64,000 nucleotides of DNA. It comes from Amycolatopsis sp. WAC 01376. GTDB taxonomy: Bacteria > Actinomycetota > Actinomycetes > Mycobacteriales > Pseudonocardiaceae. Location of the stretch: contig NZ_QHKL01000001.1 in the NCBI RefSeq assembly GCF_003947415.1, positions 1,847,280 through 1,911,279 of the forward strand, given 5' to 3'. Positions 37,186-45,750 of the stretch are shown one piece after another. Every line of letters starts with the position of its first letter. Position 1 is the stretch's first letter. The notes beneath the pieces were generated by a model. That model had not been told where the DNA came from. It saw only the letters and a list, made by a program, of their open reading frames with translations, and searched no databases. The position numbers and the translations under genes were made by a program.

Positions 37186-37543
37186 GAATGACCCTTTCGA
37201 TCATGCCGAGGTCCTGGGTGAAGGCTCCGGCAGGGCGACGGAGCACGACGTAGCCGAGCGCGGCGAGATCCGCCACGAGGACACGGGCCACGCCGATGTG
37301 CAGGCCGAGCATCGCCGCCACTTCGGCGACGGATTTCGTTTCCCGGCAAAGGGAAACGATCTCCCGTCGTTCGAAGGTCAGCCTCGCGTGCGAAGCCGCG
37401 CCGAGCCTGCTCGTGAGCACTTGAGCCTCGATTTCGAGCGTGCCGTCCACCGGCTGCGCGCGGCCGGCCGTGAGCAGATACGGGCGTAGCGGCGAGATGC
37501 CCTGTTCGGCGCCTCGCGGCTGAGGTACCTGGTCGTCGCTCAT
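37163..37543 (-). CDS. Conservon protein CvnC (DUF742)
   Basis: A 126-residue DUF742 protein with a winged-helix-like shape: PLRPYLLTAGRAQP, FERREIVSLCRETKSVAEVAAML, HIGVARVLVADLAALGYV. Third gene of the cvnABCD set. It starts ATG with AAGGGA upstream and lies 20 bases behind cvnB. Confidence 0.92.
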   Translation of the reverse strand: MSDDQVPQPRGAEQGISPLRPYLLTAGRAQPVDGTLEIEAQVLTSRLGAASHARLTFERREIVSLCRETKSVAEVAAMLGLHIGVARVLVADLAALGYVVLRRPAGAFTQDLGMIERVIRGLESIR

Positions 37544-37563
37544 TCCCTTGTCCCCTCGTCAGT

Positions 37564-37989
37564 TCAGCTGCCGACGCTCTTCTTGAGTTCCTCGATCAGC
37601 GCGGGGGTGAGCACCTCGGTGGCCCGGTTGGCGAACATCGCCATCTCGTAGGCGATCGTGCCGAGGCTGGCCTGCTTGGTGGCGAGCACGCCGAGCGAAC
37701 AGCCGATGCTGATCGTGCAGACCAGCAGGTAGCCCTGCTCCAGCTCGATGATGATCTTGTCGGGCGAACCGAGCGGGTGACTCTCGGAGACACCGTGCGC
37801 CAGGCCGAGCATCGCCGAGCAGATCGCGGCCAGCCGGTCGGCGTTGGCCCGTTCCAGCTCGGACGACATCGCGATCAGCAGACCGTCGGCCGAGACGGCG
37901 ATCGCGCCCATCGCGCTCGCCGTGTTCTGGGCGAAGCGCGTCACCAACCAGTTGAAGTTCCGGGCTTCGACGCTGACTCCGGTCGTCAT
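37564..37989 (-). CDS. Conservon roadblock/LC7 protein CvnB
   Basis: A 141-residue roadblock/LC7 domain protein: FNWLVTRFAQNTASAMGAIAVSADG and 'GYLLVCTISIGCSLGVLATK' are typical. By analogy with MglB it should act on the GTPase CvnD. Start overlaps the cvnA stop (ATGA). Confidence 0.93.
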   Translation of the reverse strand: MTTGVSVEARNFNWLVTRFAQNTASAMGAIAVSADGLLIAMSSELERANADRLAAICSAMLGLAHGVSESHPLGSPDKIIIELEQGYLLVCTISIGCSLGVLATKQASLGTIAYEMAMFANRATEVLTPALIEELKKSVGS

Positions 37990-40622
37990 CTCTTGCTCTT
38001 CTCTCTCTGTTCCATCTCCGGGTTGACGGCTTTCTCCAACCCGTCACTGAAGGCGTCGAACGCGGCACGCTCGGCCTCGGGGTCACGCATGCCCTTGGGC
38101 TTGGTGGTGTTCAGCGCCGCCCGCGCGGTCTGGTGCCGTGCGGCCGGTCCTTTGGACAGTCCCGGCGCCAGCTGCGCGCCGGGGACCCTTCTGGTGAGAC
38201 CGCCGCGTGAGGCGGCGGGCACCGGTGTCGGGGTCGGCATCGGCATCGACATCGGCGCTGCGGCTGCTGCCGGCGACGTGGTGGCCTTCGCGAGTCCGGC
38301 CTCGAAGCCGTCGAAGGCCGCTTTGGCCGCTTCTGGATCATGCCTGGACTTCTGCCGCGACGGTGCTTCGGGGGCACCTGGCAGCTGCGCGCCCTTGACG
38401 CGGCGCCGCAGCCCGCCCCGGGTCTCCCCGGGCTCGGCGGCGGTGAGCGTCGGCGCGGGTGCCTGGTACACGGGTGCCGGCGGAAGCGGTACCGGTGCCG
38501 GCGCGGGTTCCGCGATCTCCCCGTCGGTCTTGCGGAACCACCGGAAGTCCTTGGGACGCATACCGTCGCGCGGGATCATCCCGGCGATCGCCAGTGTCGG
38601 CGGCTCGTGCCCGGTCGTGTTCGCCCGCGGCGCGGGCAGGGAAGGCGGCGCGGGCTCGTCGACCGGTTCCGCCGTCGGCCACACCGGCGGCGCCGGGACG
38701 GACTTCGGCATGGGCTGCCGGTACGTCAGCAGGTTCGGCGGAACGGTGAGCCGCGCGGTGATCCCCGCTCCCGGCTCGGTCTCGGTCAGTTCGACCTTGA
38801 GCCCGTGCCGCCGCGCGAGCCGCCCGACCACGAACAGGCCGAGCACGCTGGTCGGTGCCAGTTCGAGCCGCTCGCGTTCGACCAGCCGCCGGTTCTCCTC
38901 GGCGAGCCGTTCGGCGGTCATGCCGATGCCCTGGTCCACGATCACGATCAGGCAGGAACCGTCGGGCAGGATCTTCGTGCCGACGTCCACAAAGGACTCC
39001 GGCGGGGAGAACGACGTCGCGTTCTCCAGCAGCTCGGCGAAGATCAGCACCAGATCGGAGCCGAACGGCGAAGACAGCAGGACGTCGCCCATCGAACCGA
39101 GCCGGACCCGCTGGTAGTCCTCGATCTCCGCGAGCGCCGAACGCAGCGCCGTCGACAGCTCGATCGGACCGGAAATCCTTGCCTCGTCACGATTCCCCGA
39201 CACGACCAGGAGGTTGTCCGCGTTCCGGCGCAGGCGGGTGGAGAGGTGGTCGAGCCGGTAGAGGCTGGCCAGCAGGGCGACGTCCTGCTCGTTGCGTTCC
39301 AGTTCGTCGACCAGCGCCAGCTGCCTGCCCACGAGGTTCTGGGTCCGCTTCGCGACGTTGGCGAACATCAGGCCGACGTTGCGCCGCGTGAGGGCCTGCC
39401 GCTCCACCAGTTCGGCGGCGGTGGCCTGCACCCGGTTGAACGCGTCGGCCAGTTTGCCGAGTTCGTCCTGTGAGGACACATCGATGGTGGCGAGGCGAGG
39501 CGCGAGTTCTTCGGCCTCCTCGGTGTCGGTGACGCGGACCAGTTCGGTGCTCGCGAGGTCCGCGACCGAGGTCGCCGCCGTGGTCAGCTTCCGCAGCGGA
39601 TCCGCGATCGACCGGCTGACCGCGATCGCGAGCCCGCCGACCAGGAGGAACAGCACACCGGCGCCGATACCGATCGTCCACGCCAGGTTCTGGGCGGCGT
39701 CGGCCCGCGCGGTCGCCGCGTCGGTGATGCCGGTGGTGACCGCGTCCTGGGCGAGCCGTCGCTGGTTCGACTGGGCGTCGACGGCGCCGAGGATGTCCGG
39801 CAGCAGGTTCTGCACGGCCTGCGGGCCGCGGGCCTCCGCGAGCCTGGCTTCCAGCGCGTCGACCCGGCGGCCCGTCTCACCCTGTTCGACCGCGACGACC
39901 TGCGTGGCCTGGACGACGTCGGCCTGTTGCACGAACCGTTCGAGGAACAGCGACGACTGCTGCTTCGCGTCGGCCAGTACCGGCGCCCCGGATTCGGGGG
40001 TGACCAGCACGATGATCAACGCCATACCGCGCAACGAGTTCTCCTCGTTCGCGCGCAGCAGCGCGTCGAGCGCCGTCAGCTGCTGGGTGCCCTCCGCGTC
40101 ACTGGTCTGCTGCGGGACGAGGCGGAGCGAGTTGATGACCGCGTCGATCACCGCGTGATACGTCCGCGCCACACTGTCCAGTGAGGCCCCGCGCCGGAGC
40201 GCGTTCTCCCGGATCTCGTTCAGCGACCCGATCCGCACCAGCGCGGCGGCGAGCTCTTCCGGCGCGTCGGCGCTCAGCTGCGACCGGATCTGGTTCACCG
40301 TTTCCGCGACGACACCCTGCTGCTTGAGCATCGCCGAACTGCTCGCCGACGAAGACGCGATGTAGTGCGCCGTCAGCAGCCTTTCCCGCTGCAGTTCCCA
40401 GGCCAGCGTGCCGAGCGCGCGGGCCTGCGACGCGACGTCGGCGGTGGTGCGCGCGGACCGGGCGTCGTCGATCTCCCCGGCGACGTAAGGCACCGACACC
40501 AGGACCACGGCGGTCAGCGGCAGCATCAGGAGCAGGTTGAGTTTGCCCCGGATGCCGAGTCTGCCGAGTAATCCGGACCGCGGCCCGCGTTCGGGCCGGG
40601 TCTTCCCGTGCCTCATGATCAC
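37986..40622 (-). CDS. Conservon sensor kinase-like protein CvnA with nitrate-sensing (NIT) domain
   Basis: An 878-residue membrane protein. Transmembrane helices near 29-50 and 325-350 flank a long helical extracytoplasmic region of the NIT (nitrate/nitrite-sensing) type, with TLAWELQRERLLTAHYIAS near its start. Then come a HAMP segment, a histidine-kinase-like ATPase core (LIFAELLENATSFSPP N-box, IVDQGIGMTAERL) and a 250-residue Pro/Ala-rich tail with repeated RRRV-GAQL and DPEA-AAFD elements. GTG at 40622 overlaps the ABC ATPase stop; ATG at 40616 is also possible. The tail repeats may be docking sites for the other Cvn proteins. Confidence 0.9.
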   Translation of the reverse strand: MIMRHGKTRPERGPRSGLLGRLGIRGKLNLLLMLPLTAVVLVSVPYVAGEIDDARSARTTADVASQARALGTLAWELQRERLLTAHYIASSSASSSAMLKQQGVVAETVNQIRSQLSADAPEELAAALVRIGSLNEIRENALRRGASLDSVARTYHAVIDAVINSLRLVPQQTSDAEGTQQLTALDALLRANEENSLRGMALIIVLVTPESGAPVLADAKQQSSLFLERFVQQADVVQATQVVAVEQGETGRRVDALEARLAEARGPQAVQNLLPDILGAVDAQSNQRRLAQDAVTTGITDAATARADAAQNLAWTIGIGAGVLFLLVGGLAIAVSRSIADPLRKLTTAATSVADLASTELVRVTDTEEAEELAPRLATIDVSSQDELGKLADAFNRVQATAAELVERQALTRRNVGLMFANVAKRTQNLVGRQLALVDELERNEQDVALLASLYRLDHLSTRLRRNADNLLVVSGNRDEARISGPIELSTALRSALAEIEDYQRVRLGSMGDVLLSSPFGSDLVLIFAELLENATSFSPPESFVDVGTKILPDGSCLIVIVDQGIGMTAERLAEENRRLVERERLELAPTSVLGLFVVGRLARRHGLKVELTETEPGAGITARLTVPPNLLTYRQPMPKSVPAPPVWPTAEPVDEPAPPSLPAPRANTTGHEPPTLAIAGMIPRDGMRPKDFRWFRKTDGEIAEPAPAPVPLPPAPVYQAPAPTLTAAEPGETRGGLRRRVKGAQLPGAPEAPSRQKSRHDPEAAKAAFDGFEAGLAKATTSPAAAAAPMSMPMPTPTPVPAASRGGLTRRVPGAQLAPGLSKGPAARHQTARAALNTTKPKGMRDPEAERAAFDAFSDGLEKAVNPEMEQREKSKR

Positions 40623-41407
40623 CTTTCTCCCCGGCTCCGCCCGAGGTGTCCGCGGTGCTGCTCCCGGACGAGGTCTTCGATGGACGCGCGCAGCGCGACG
40701 AACTCCGGCGCGCGTTTGACCGCGAGTTCGCGGTCACCGGGCAGGTCGACCACGATGTCGGCGGCCACCCGGCCCGGATCCGAGGCCAGCACCACGACGC
40801 GCCTGCCGAGGAACACGGCCTCTTCGACGTCGTGGGTCACCATCAGCACCGTGGTGTGCGTGTCGGCCCAGATCCGGCGGATCAGGACCTGCATGTCCTC
40901 TTTGGTCTGGACGTCCAGTGCGCCAAAAGGCTCGTCCAGCAGCAGCACGTCGGGCTCGCACGCCAGTGCCCGCGCGATCGCGACCCGCTGCTTCTGCCCG
41001 CCGGAAAGCTGTTTGGGCAACGACTTCCGGAGGTGGGCGAGCCCGGTCTCTTCGAGATACCAGTCGACCCGGCGCGCGCGTTCGGCCTTGTCGAGGCTCA
41101 GCAGTTCGAGTCCGAACGCGACATTGCCCTCCACCGTGCGCCACGGGTACAGCGCGCCGTGCTGGAACACCAGCCCGCGTTCCGGGCCGGGCCCGGTCAC
41201 CGCGTCACCGTCGAGGGTGATCAGGCCTTCGGTCGGTTCGGTCAGCCCCGCGATCAGCGACAGCAGGGTCGACTTGCCGGATCCGCTCGCGCCGACCACG
41301 CAGACGAAATCGCCGCGCGCGATGTCGAGATCGATCCCGTCGAGCGCACGGGTGGTCTTGTCGCGGACCGTGTAGTCCTTGGCGACGGCCTTGAGCTGAA
41401 GCGTCAC
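40619..41407 (-). CDS. Nitrate/sulfonate/taurine-type ABC importer ATPase
   Basis: A 262-residue ATPase: Walker A GASGSGKST (39-47), signature [18 protein letters not shown], Walker B VLLLDEPFGALD, H-loop MVTHDVEEAVFL. The EPFGALD and VTHDVEEA forms are typical of the NrtD/SsuB/TauB class. GTG start at 41407 overlaps the permease stop; its stop overlaps the conservon cvnA start, so importer genes and conservon form one transcriptional unit. Confidence 0.93.
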   Translation of the reverse strand: MTLQLKAVAKDYTVRDKTTRALDGIDLDIARGDFVCVVGASGSGKSTLLSLIAGLTEPTEGLITLDGDAVTGPGPERGLVFQHGALYPWRTVEGNVAFGLELLSLDKAERARRVDWYLEETGLAHLRKSLPKQLSGGQKQRVAIARALACEPDVLLLDEPFGALDVQTKEDMQVLIRRIWADTHTTVLMVTHDVEEAVFLGRRVVVLASDPGRVAADIVVDLPGDRELAVKRAPEFVALRASIEDLVREQHRGHLGRSRGER

Positions 41408-42357
41408 GCCGCCCACTTCCCGACGCGTGCCCGCAGCTGCCGGAGCGCGATGTCGATGACCAGCCCGAGCAGCCCGATCACGATCAGCAGCGCGAAGATC
41501 CGGTCGGTCTGGGTGAACCGCTGCGCCCGCATGATCCGCAGGCCGAGCCCGGCGGTCGCGTTGATCAGTTCGGCGACCACCACGAAGTTCCACGCGGCCG
41601 CGGCGTTGACGCGGGTCGCGTCGATGATGCCGGGCAGCGCGTGCGGCACGATCACCTTGCGCAGGACCTCGCCGCGCCGCGCGCCGAGCGTGTACGACAC
41701 GTCGATCAGCGAACGCGGCACCCCCCGGACGGCGTCGGCCGTCATCAGCGTGTTGAAGAAGACCGTGCCGAGGAACAGGACCGCGACCTTCGACGGTTCG
41801 CCGAGACCGAGCCAGATCATCAGCAGCGGGATGAACGCGCTCGCCGGCAGATAGCGCAGCATCGCGATGACCGGCTCGAACAACGCCAGCCCCGCGTCGA
41901 ACGTCCCCATCACGATGCCGAGCGGCACCGAGACGAGCACCGCGAGCCCGAAACCGAGCAGCACCCGCTGGCTGGTGGCCCAGAGATCGCTGAACAGTTC
42001 ACCCGACTCGATCATCTTCAGCAACGCGTCGAACACCGCGACCGGCGTCGGCAGGAACGTGGGCTTGATGGTGCCCAGCGCGTTCAGCGTCACCCAGATC
42101 AGCAGCGGGATCACGAACGAGGCCACCGCCAGCGTCCACCGCCAGCGCGCGGGGATCGGCGTCCGGAGCGAGAACAGCGGGGACGCGTCCGGCTTGAGGC
42201 CCGCCCGGCGGGGCAGCGGCGACCAGTCCGGCCGCGAGCCGGCCCGCTCTTCCTGCGCTTCGGCGAGCCGCTGCTCGTCTTCGAGGCGGCGCGCTTCGGC
42301 CTCGTCAGCGGCGTCCGCCCGCTGAGTGGCCTGCTTCGCCGCGTCCGTGGTGCTCAC
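41404..42357 (-). CDS. Nitrate/sulfonate/taurine-type ABC importer permease
   Basis: A 317-residue permease. A charged N-terminal cytoplasmic extension of about 70 residues (many Ala/Glu/Arg) precedes six helices. The importer signature lies in GARRGEVLRKVIVPHALPGI with VPHALPGI matching the EAA loop. GTG start at 42357 overlaps the binding-protein stop. Confidence 0.92.
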   Translation of the reverse strand: MSTTDAAKQATQRADAADEAEARRLEDEQRLAEAQEERAGSRPDWSPLPRRAGLKPDASPLFSLRTPIPARWRWTLAVASFVIPLLIWVTLNALGTIKPTFLPTPVAVFDALLKMIESGELFSDLWATSQRVLLGFGLAVLVSVPLGIVMGTFDAGLALFEPVIAMLRYLPASAFIPLLMIWLGLGEPSKVAVLFLGTVFFNTLMTADAVRGVPRSLIDVSYTLGARRGEVLRKVIVPHALPGIIDATRVNAAAAWNFVVVAELINATAGLGLRIMRAQRFTQTDRIFALLIVIGLLGLVIDIALRQLRARVGKWAA

Positions 42358-43358
42358 TTCACCGCCTTGACGTACTGGTCGTCGAACAGTCCGTCGAAGT
42401 TCGGCCGGTTCTGGGCGAGCCCGTTGGAGACGATGAAGTCGGCGATCTTGCCCGCCTGGAAGTTCAGGTGGGCGGGGGTGACGCCGGGGGTGAAGGCGTC
42501 GAGGTTCTGCTGCTTGGTGAAGATCGTGGTGCCCGCGTCGTAGCTCTTGTACTCCTCGACCGACACCGCACCGCGTTTGGCCATGATCCGCACGGCCTCG
42601 TCCCGGTTCTGCTTGATCCACTCGATCGTCTCGAACCAGGTGTTCACCAGCGCCTGGACCTCCTTCTTCCGCTCCTTCGACATCTGCTCCGAGACGACGA
42701 GGTGGTCCGGGATGGCGCCGGGGAACTCGGCGGACGTCGCGATCGCGCGGCTGCCGGGACGCTCGAGCGCCTTCGAGGTGAAGGGGGCGAAGGCCGCGAC
42801 GGCGACGACCTGCTCACCGACGAACGCGGCCGCGGCGGCGTCGGTCAGCAGCGGGACCACTTCGACGTCCTTCTCGGTCAGCTTCGCCTCCTGCAGCGCG
42901 AGCAGCAGGAGGTAGTGGTCGACGGTGCCCTGCTCGACGGCGACCTTCTTGCCCTTGAGGTCGGCGACGCCGGTGATCCCCTGACGGGCGATGATCTTGT
43001 CGTTGCCGGTGGAGTTGTCGTTGACCAGCACCACCGACAGCTTCGCGCCACCGCTGACCGACGCGAGCGTGTCGTTCAGGGTCTGGCTGTTCGCGTCGAT
43101 CGCGCCGGAGGACAGTGCGTTGATGCTCTCGGTGTAGCTGTCGAACCACTTCAGGTCGACGTTCACGCCGTTCTTCTCGAACAGGCCCTTCTCCTGGGCG
43201 ACCGCCCACGGGAACCAGCCCGGCCAGGCGCTGTAACCGATGGTGACCTTGTTGCCGGAGGCGGCCGTGCTGTCGGAACAAGCCGAAAGGGCGGTCACGC
43301 CTGCGAGCGAAAGGGCGCACAACAACGCCGTCACGAGACGGCGGGAACGGGAAATCAC
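42354..43358 (-). CDS. ABC importer substrate-binding lipoprotein (NMT1/SsuA-like)
   Basis: A 334-residue lipoprotein; lipobox TALSAC puts the lipid-anchored Cys at residue 27. The mature part begins KVTIGYSAWPGWFPWAVAQEKGLF, the pattern of NMT1/THI5-like binding proteins that capture nitrate, sulfonates, taurine or pyrimidine precursors. GTG at 43358 has CAGGAG six bases upstream. The reading frame stays open upstream to about 43505, but that part looks like leader sequence rather than protein. The substrate cannot be told; the NIT-type sensor encoded downstream makes nitrate or nitrite an idea to test. Confidence 0.9.
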   Translation of the reverse strand: MISRSRRLVTALLCALSLAGVTALSACSDSTAASGNKVTIGYSAWPGWFPWAVAQEKGLFEKNGVNVDLKWFDSYTESINALSSGAIDANSQTLNDTLASVSGGAKLSVVLVNDNSTGNDKIIARQGITGVADLKGKKVAVEQGTVDHYLLLLALQEAKLTEKDVEVVPLLTDAAAAAFVGEQVVAVAAFAPFTSKALERPGSRAIATSAEFPGAIPDHLVVSEQMSKERKKEVQALVNTWFETIEWIKQNRDEAVRIMAKRGAVSVEEYKSYDAGTTIFTKQQNLDAFTPGVTPAHLNFQAGKIADFIVSNGLAQNRPNFDGLFDDQYVKAVK

Positions 43359-43747
43359 AACGCACTCCTGGGGAAGGGGAGTAACACGGGCGTGGAAAGT
43401 TCCGGCGGTTCGAGCGCAGGACTGATCGACCGGTGTCGAGCTCCCTCGCGGAAGCCCGGCCGGCAATAGCGGATGGTGCGGCCGCACACCCGGCCGTCCC
43501 ATCAAAACCTCTGAACACTCTGGATAGAGGTGATCACCCCGTTGCTCTCGGCGGCGATCCTATCGAGTGGCGCAAGCTCTACCTAGTGTGATCGTCGGCT
43601 CTTGCACGATTCGCTGTCACATTCTGCTAAATCCGGCCGTTCGCCCCAAAGAGCGGACTCTCGCGCGGTGGGCAACCCCGGTCCCGGCGCCGTACGTCCA
43701 TCGGGTGGCGGGTGAAAACTTCGCCCGTCTTCTGGAGGGAGCAGAGG
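43359..43747. other. Non-coding 389 bases between divergent transport operon and secreted protein
   Basis: It holds the leader of the ABC/conservon operon, a GGTGATCACC palindrome (43529-43538) and the promoter side of the secreted protein gene. No riboswitch fold I know was recognised. The minus-strand leader keeps an open frame into the binding-protein gene. Confidence 0.5.
43529..43538. promoter_or_regulatory. Candidate operator GGTGATCACC
   Basis: A perfect 10-base palindrome about 170 bases upstream of the binding-protein start and 210 bases before the divergent secreted protein. It resembles GntR-type half-sites (GTGATC), but no GntR gene is nearby. Confidence 0.3.
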
Positions 43748-44119
43748 ATGAAAATTCGTTCGGCCGCGTTGTGTGTCGCGGGGGCGGCGCTCTTGTCCAC
43801 CTTGGCCGGTGCGGGGCAGGCGAACGCGACCAGACCGTCCAGTCTGGTCCTGAGCCCGAGTGCCGTCGTCGCAGGTGGGACGGTCACCGCCGACATCTAT
43901 TGCCTGCGCCCGTCCGGGGCGGGCGAGCTCGCGACGACCCTCGTCGCGGACGGTCTCGCCGCGCCGATTCCCTTGCGGGTGGTGGGAGACGGCGGCACCG
44001 GCGGCATCGGTGTGGCGTTGCGGGGCGACGGTCCGGCCGGGACGGTGCCGGGCAGGTACACGGCGTCGTACGACTGCTGGGGCTGGATCGTCCGTGCGGA
44101 GTTCACTGTCACGAATTGA
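43748..44119 (+). CDS. Small secreted protein, unknown
   Basis: A 123-residue exported protein: signal peptide 1-28 (MKIRSAALCVAGAALLSTLA..., cut likely after ANA), then about 95 residues rich in beta-strand with two cysteines (DIYCLRP, SYDCWGW) that could form one disulfide. ATG at 43748 follows GGAGGGAGCAGAGG. An immunoglobulin-like or beta-sandwich shape is likely; role unknown. A strong hairpin follows 14 bases after the stop. Confidence 0.75.
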   Translation: MKIRSAALCVAGAALLSTLAGAGQANATRPSSLVLSPSAVVAGGTVTADIYCLRPSGAGELATTLVADGLAAPIPLRVVGDGGTGGIGVALRGDGPAGTVPGRYTASYDCWGWIVRAEFTVTN

Positions 44120-44133
44120 CAACAGGGCAGGGT

Positions 44134-44166
44134 CGGTTCCGGGACGGAATTGCCGTCCCGGAACCG
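44134..44166. terminator. Hairpin terminator, 14-bp perfect stem
   Basis: CGGTTCCGGGACGG (44134-44147) pairs with 44153-44166 around AATTG, 14 bases after the stop of the secreted protein gene. Confidence 0.75.
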
Positions 44167-44223
44167 GCCTCGGCCGCGCTTCTGGCACATCTCGCGGGTC
44201 TGTGTCGGCGATGTTTCCCGGCC

Positions 44224-44252
44224 GCTAATTTCTGTCAAACGACAGAATTAGC
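44224..44252. repeat. Hairpin with one bulge
   Basis: GCTAATTTCTGTC (44224-44236) pairs with GACAGAATTAGC (44241-44252) apart from one extra T, loop AAAC. Unlike the other hairpins it is A/T-rich; function unclear. Confidence 0.6.
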
Positions 44253-44655
44253 CAGGCGCCGGATGGACGGTCTCCAGGTGGCCCGAAGTCGTCGAATTCG
44301 AATAGTTCGAAATGGCGGTAAGAATAGGGCGAGTTCGGCGAATTACGTCCGCTCGGACCGGGTCTGTCCAGGCAATTCGCGCCTTCCGAAAAGGTGAATT
44401 AGTCCGCCTTCGCGCGAGCGAGTGCCCTTTCATGAACCGGCGGGCGCGGCCTCGGCGGCCGACGATCGACCTGGATCGATCAGGGTCGGCCAGGTAACCG
44501 GGAGGTAACGGCTTGCGGTCCAGCGGCTACACACAGATGATCGGGCAGGGGTGGCGGGTGTCACCGTTCAGTGGGTTTCGCCGCCGCCGTCTAGGCAATA
44601 CCGTCGGCGGCAAAGCCGAAGTCATGGGCCCCGATCGGGTACGGAGGTTTGGCGG

Positions 44656-45342
44656 ATGATGCCGGAGATCAAAGATGGCGCTGTCGGCGGTGACGACGCC
44701 GTCGTACGCCTGCCCGGAATGAGGGTGGCCTACGAAGGCGCCGCCTTCGACGAGTCCGCGTTGGCGGAGACCTGGACCGCCCAGTTGCAGGACTGGCTGA
44801 ACCAGGCCGTCTCCGCCGGGATCCCCGAACCGAACGCGATGGTGCTCGCCACCGCCGACCCCGAAGGCAGGCCGTCCTCCCGGACCGTCCTGTGCAAGGG
44901 CCTCGACGAACGCGGCGTCGTGTTCTACACGAACTACACCTCCACCAAGAGCCACGACCTCACCGCGACGCGCTACGCGTCGGTCACCTTCCCGTGGTAC
45001 GCCCTGCAGCGTCAGGTCCACGTGCGCGGCGAGGTCGAGAAGGTCAACGTCGCCGAGACCGCCGAGTACTGGGCCTCCCGCCCGCGAGGATCACAGCTCG
45101 GGGCCTGGGCCTCGCCCCAGTCCCGTGTCGTCGACGGCCGCCGCGCCCTCGAGACCGCGCTCCACGGCATCGAGCGCCGCTTCGCCGACGTCGAGAACAT
45201 CCCGTTCCCGCCGCACTGGGGCGGCTGGCGCATCCGGCCCGACGTCGTCGAGTTCTGGCAAGGCCGCGAAGACCGCATGCACGACAGGCTCCGCTACGTC
45301 CGGAACGATGACGGCTGGCAGGTCGAACGCGTCGCGCCCTAA
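44656..45342 (+). CDS. pdxH: Pyridoxamine 5'-phosphate oxidase
   Basis: A 228-residue flavoprotein that oxidises pyridoxine or pyridoxamine 5'-phosphate to pyridoxal 5'-phosphate. Recognised by NAMVLATADPEGRPSSRTVLCK (FMN site), GVVFYTNYTSTKSHDL, VHVRGEVEKV, SRPRGSQLGAWASPQS and the C-terminal FWQGREDRMHDRLRY. ATG at 44656 has ACGGAGG eight bases upstream; a second ATG follows directly. Supplies PLP used by, among others, SerC encoded in this window. Confidence 0.95.
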   Translation: MMPEIKDGAVGGDDAVVRLPGMRVAYEGAAFDESALAETWTAQLQDWLNQAVSAGIPEPNAMVLATADPEGRPSSRTVLCKGLDERGVVFYTNYTSTKSHDLTATRYASVTFPWYALQRQVHVRGEVEKVNVAETAEYWASRPRGSQLGAWASPQSRVVDGRRALETALHGIERRFADVENIPFPPHWGGWRIRPDVVEFWQGREDRMHDRLRYVRNDDGWQVERVAP

Positions 45343-45374
45343 TTTCTTGTCGCGCGCTTCCGCAAACGCGCCGA

Positions 45375-45424
45375 AGGGGCACCCGGGTCGCTTGCAACTC
45401 ACGTTGCGAGCGGAGGGTGCCCCT
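45375..45424. terminator. Imperfect hairpin after pdxH
   Basis: AGGGGCACCC (45375-45384) pairs with GGGTGCCCCT (45415-45424), and CGCTTGCAAC pairs with GTTGCGAGCG inside with a single G-T pair. Lies 33 bases after the pdxH stop. Confidence 0.65.
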
Positions 45425-45522
45425 TCATCGCGTTTCCGGGGGCCTTCGGCCCAAAAGAGGGCGCGCGACGGTGAAGTCTCCCCGTCGCGCTGGCGCGCTC
45501 CCGGGAGACGCGTGGGGGCACC

Positions 45523-45589
45523 GGGGTCTTGGGGGTACCGGCGTTGGGGCACCAGCGTGGGGCACTGGGGTCTTGGGGGTACCGGCGTT
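45523..45589. repeat. Two 23-base direct repeats
   Basis: GGGGTCTTGGGGGTACCGGC plus GTT occurs at 45523-45545 and again at 45567-45589. The flanks (GGGCACC / GGGCACT) also match, so the repeat unit is 44 bases with minor changes. Confidence 0.85.
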
Positions 45590-45603
45590 TGGGGTGTCGG
45601 GGT

Positions 45604-45656
45604 GTCGCGAAAGCCACTTTCGGGACGCCAGGTGTCGCGAAAGTGGCTTTCGCGAC
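45604..45656. repeat. 19-bp inverted repeat with GTCGCGAAAGCCACTTTCG arm
   Basis: Left arm 45604-45622 pairs exactly with 45638-45656 across a 15-base spacer. The beginning GGTGTCGCGAAAG is also present as a direct repeat (45601 and 45631), so the element is both direct and inverted. Confidence 0.85.
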
Positions 45657-45750
45657 CTTCCCGTGGCGGCGGCCCGGCCTTCGTGCGTGCGTCGCTGGGT
45701 GAGGTAAATCGCGCGCGGATGGTTAGTTAGCGCGGCTAAGCTGTCGGGTT

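Larger units (their letters stand above)
44120..44655. other. Non-coding 536 bases before pdxH
   Basis: Contains two hairpins (44134-44166 and 44224-44252), then a comparatively A/T-rich stretch (about 44280-44410), and the pdxH leader. No open frame with a credible start and composition was found on either strand. Confidence 0.6.
45343..45750. other. Non-coding 408 bases with direct and inverted repeats
   Basis: Holds an imperfect terminator hairpin (45375-45424), two 23-base direct repeats 44 bases apart (45523-45545, 45567-45589) and a 19-bp inverted repeat (45604-45656). Open frames on both strands here are low-complexity (Pro/Gly/Thr runs) and are not believed to be genes. Confidence 0.7.

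Noticed and set aside
45399..45617. Short minus-strand frames with repeated TPKTP/YPQDP units after pdxH
   Set aside because: The repeats come from the 44-base DNA tandem; no start signal, low complexity, no family.
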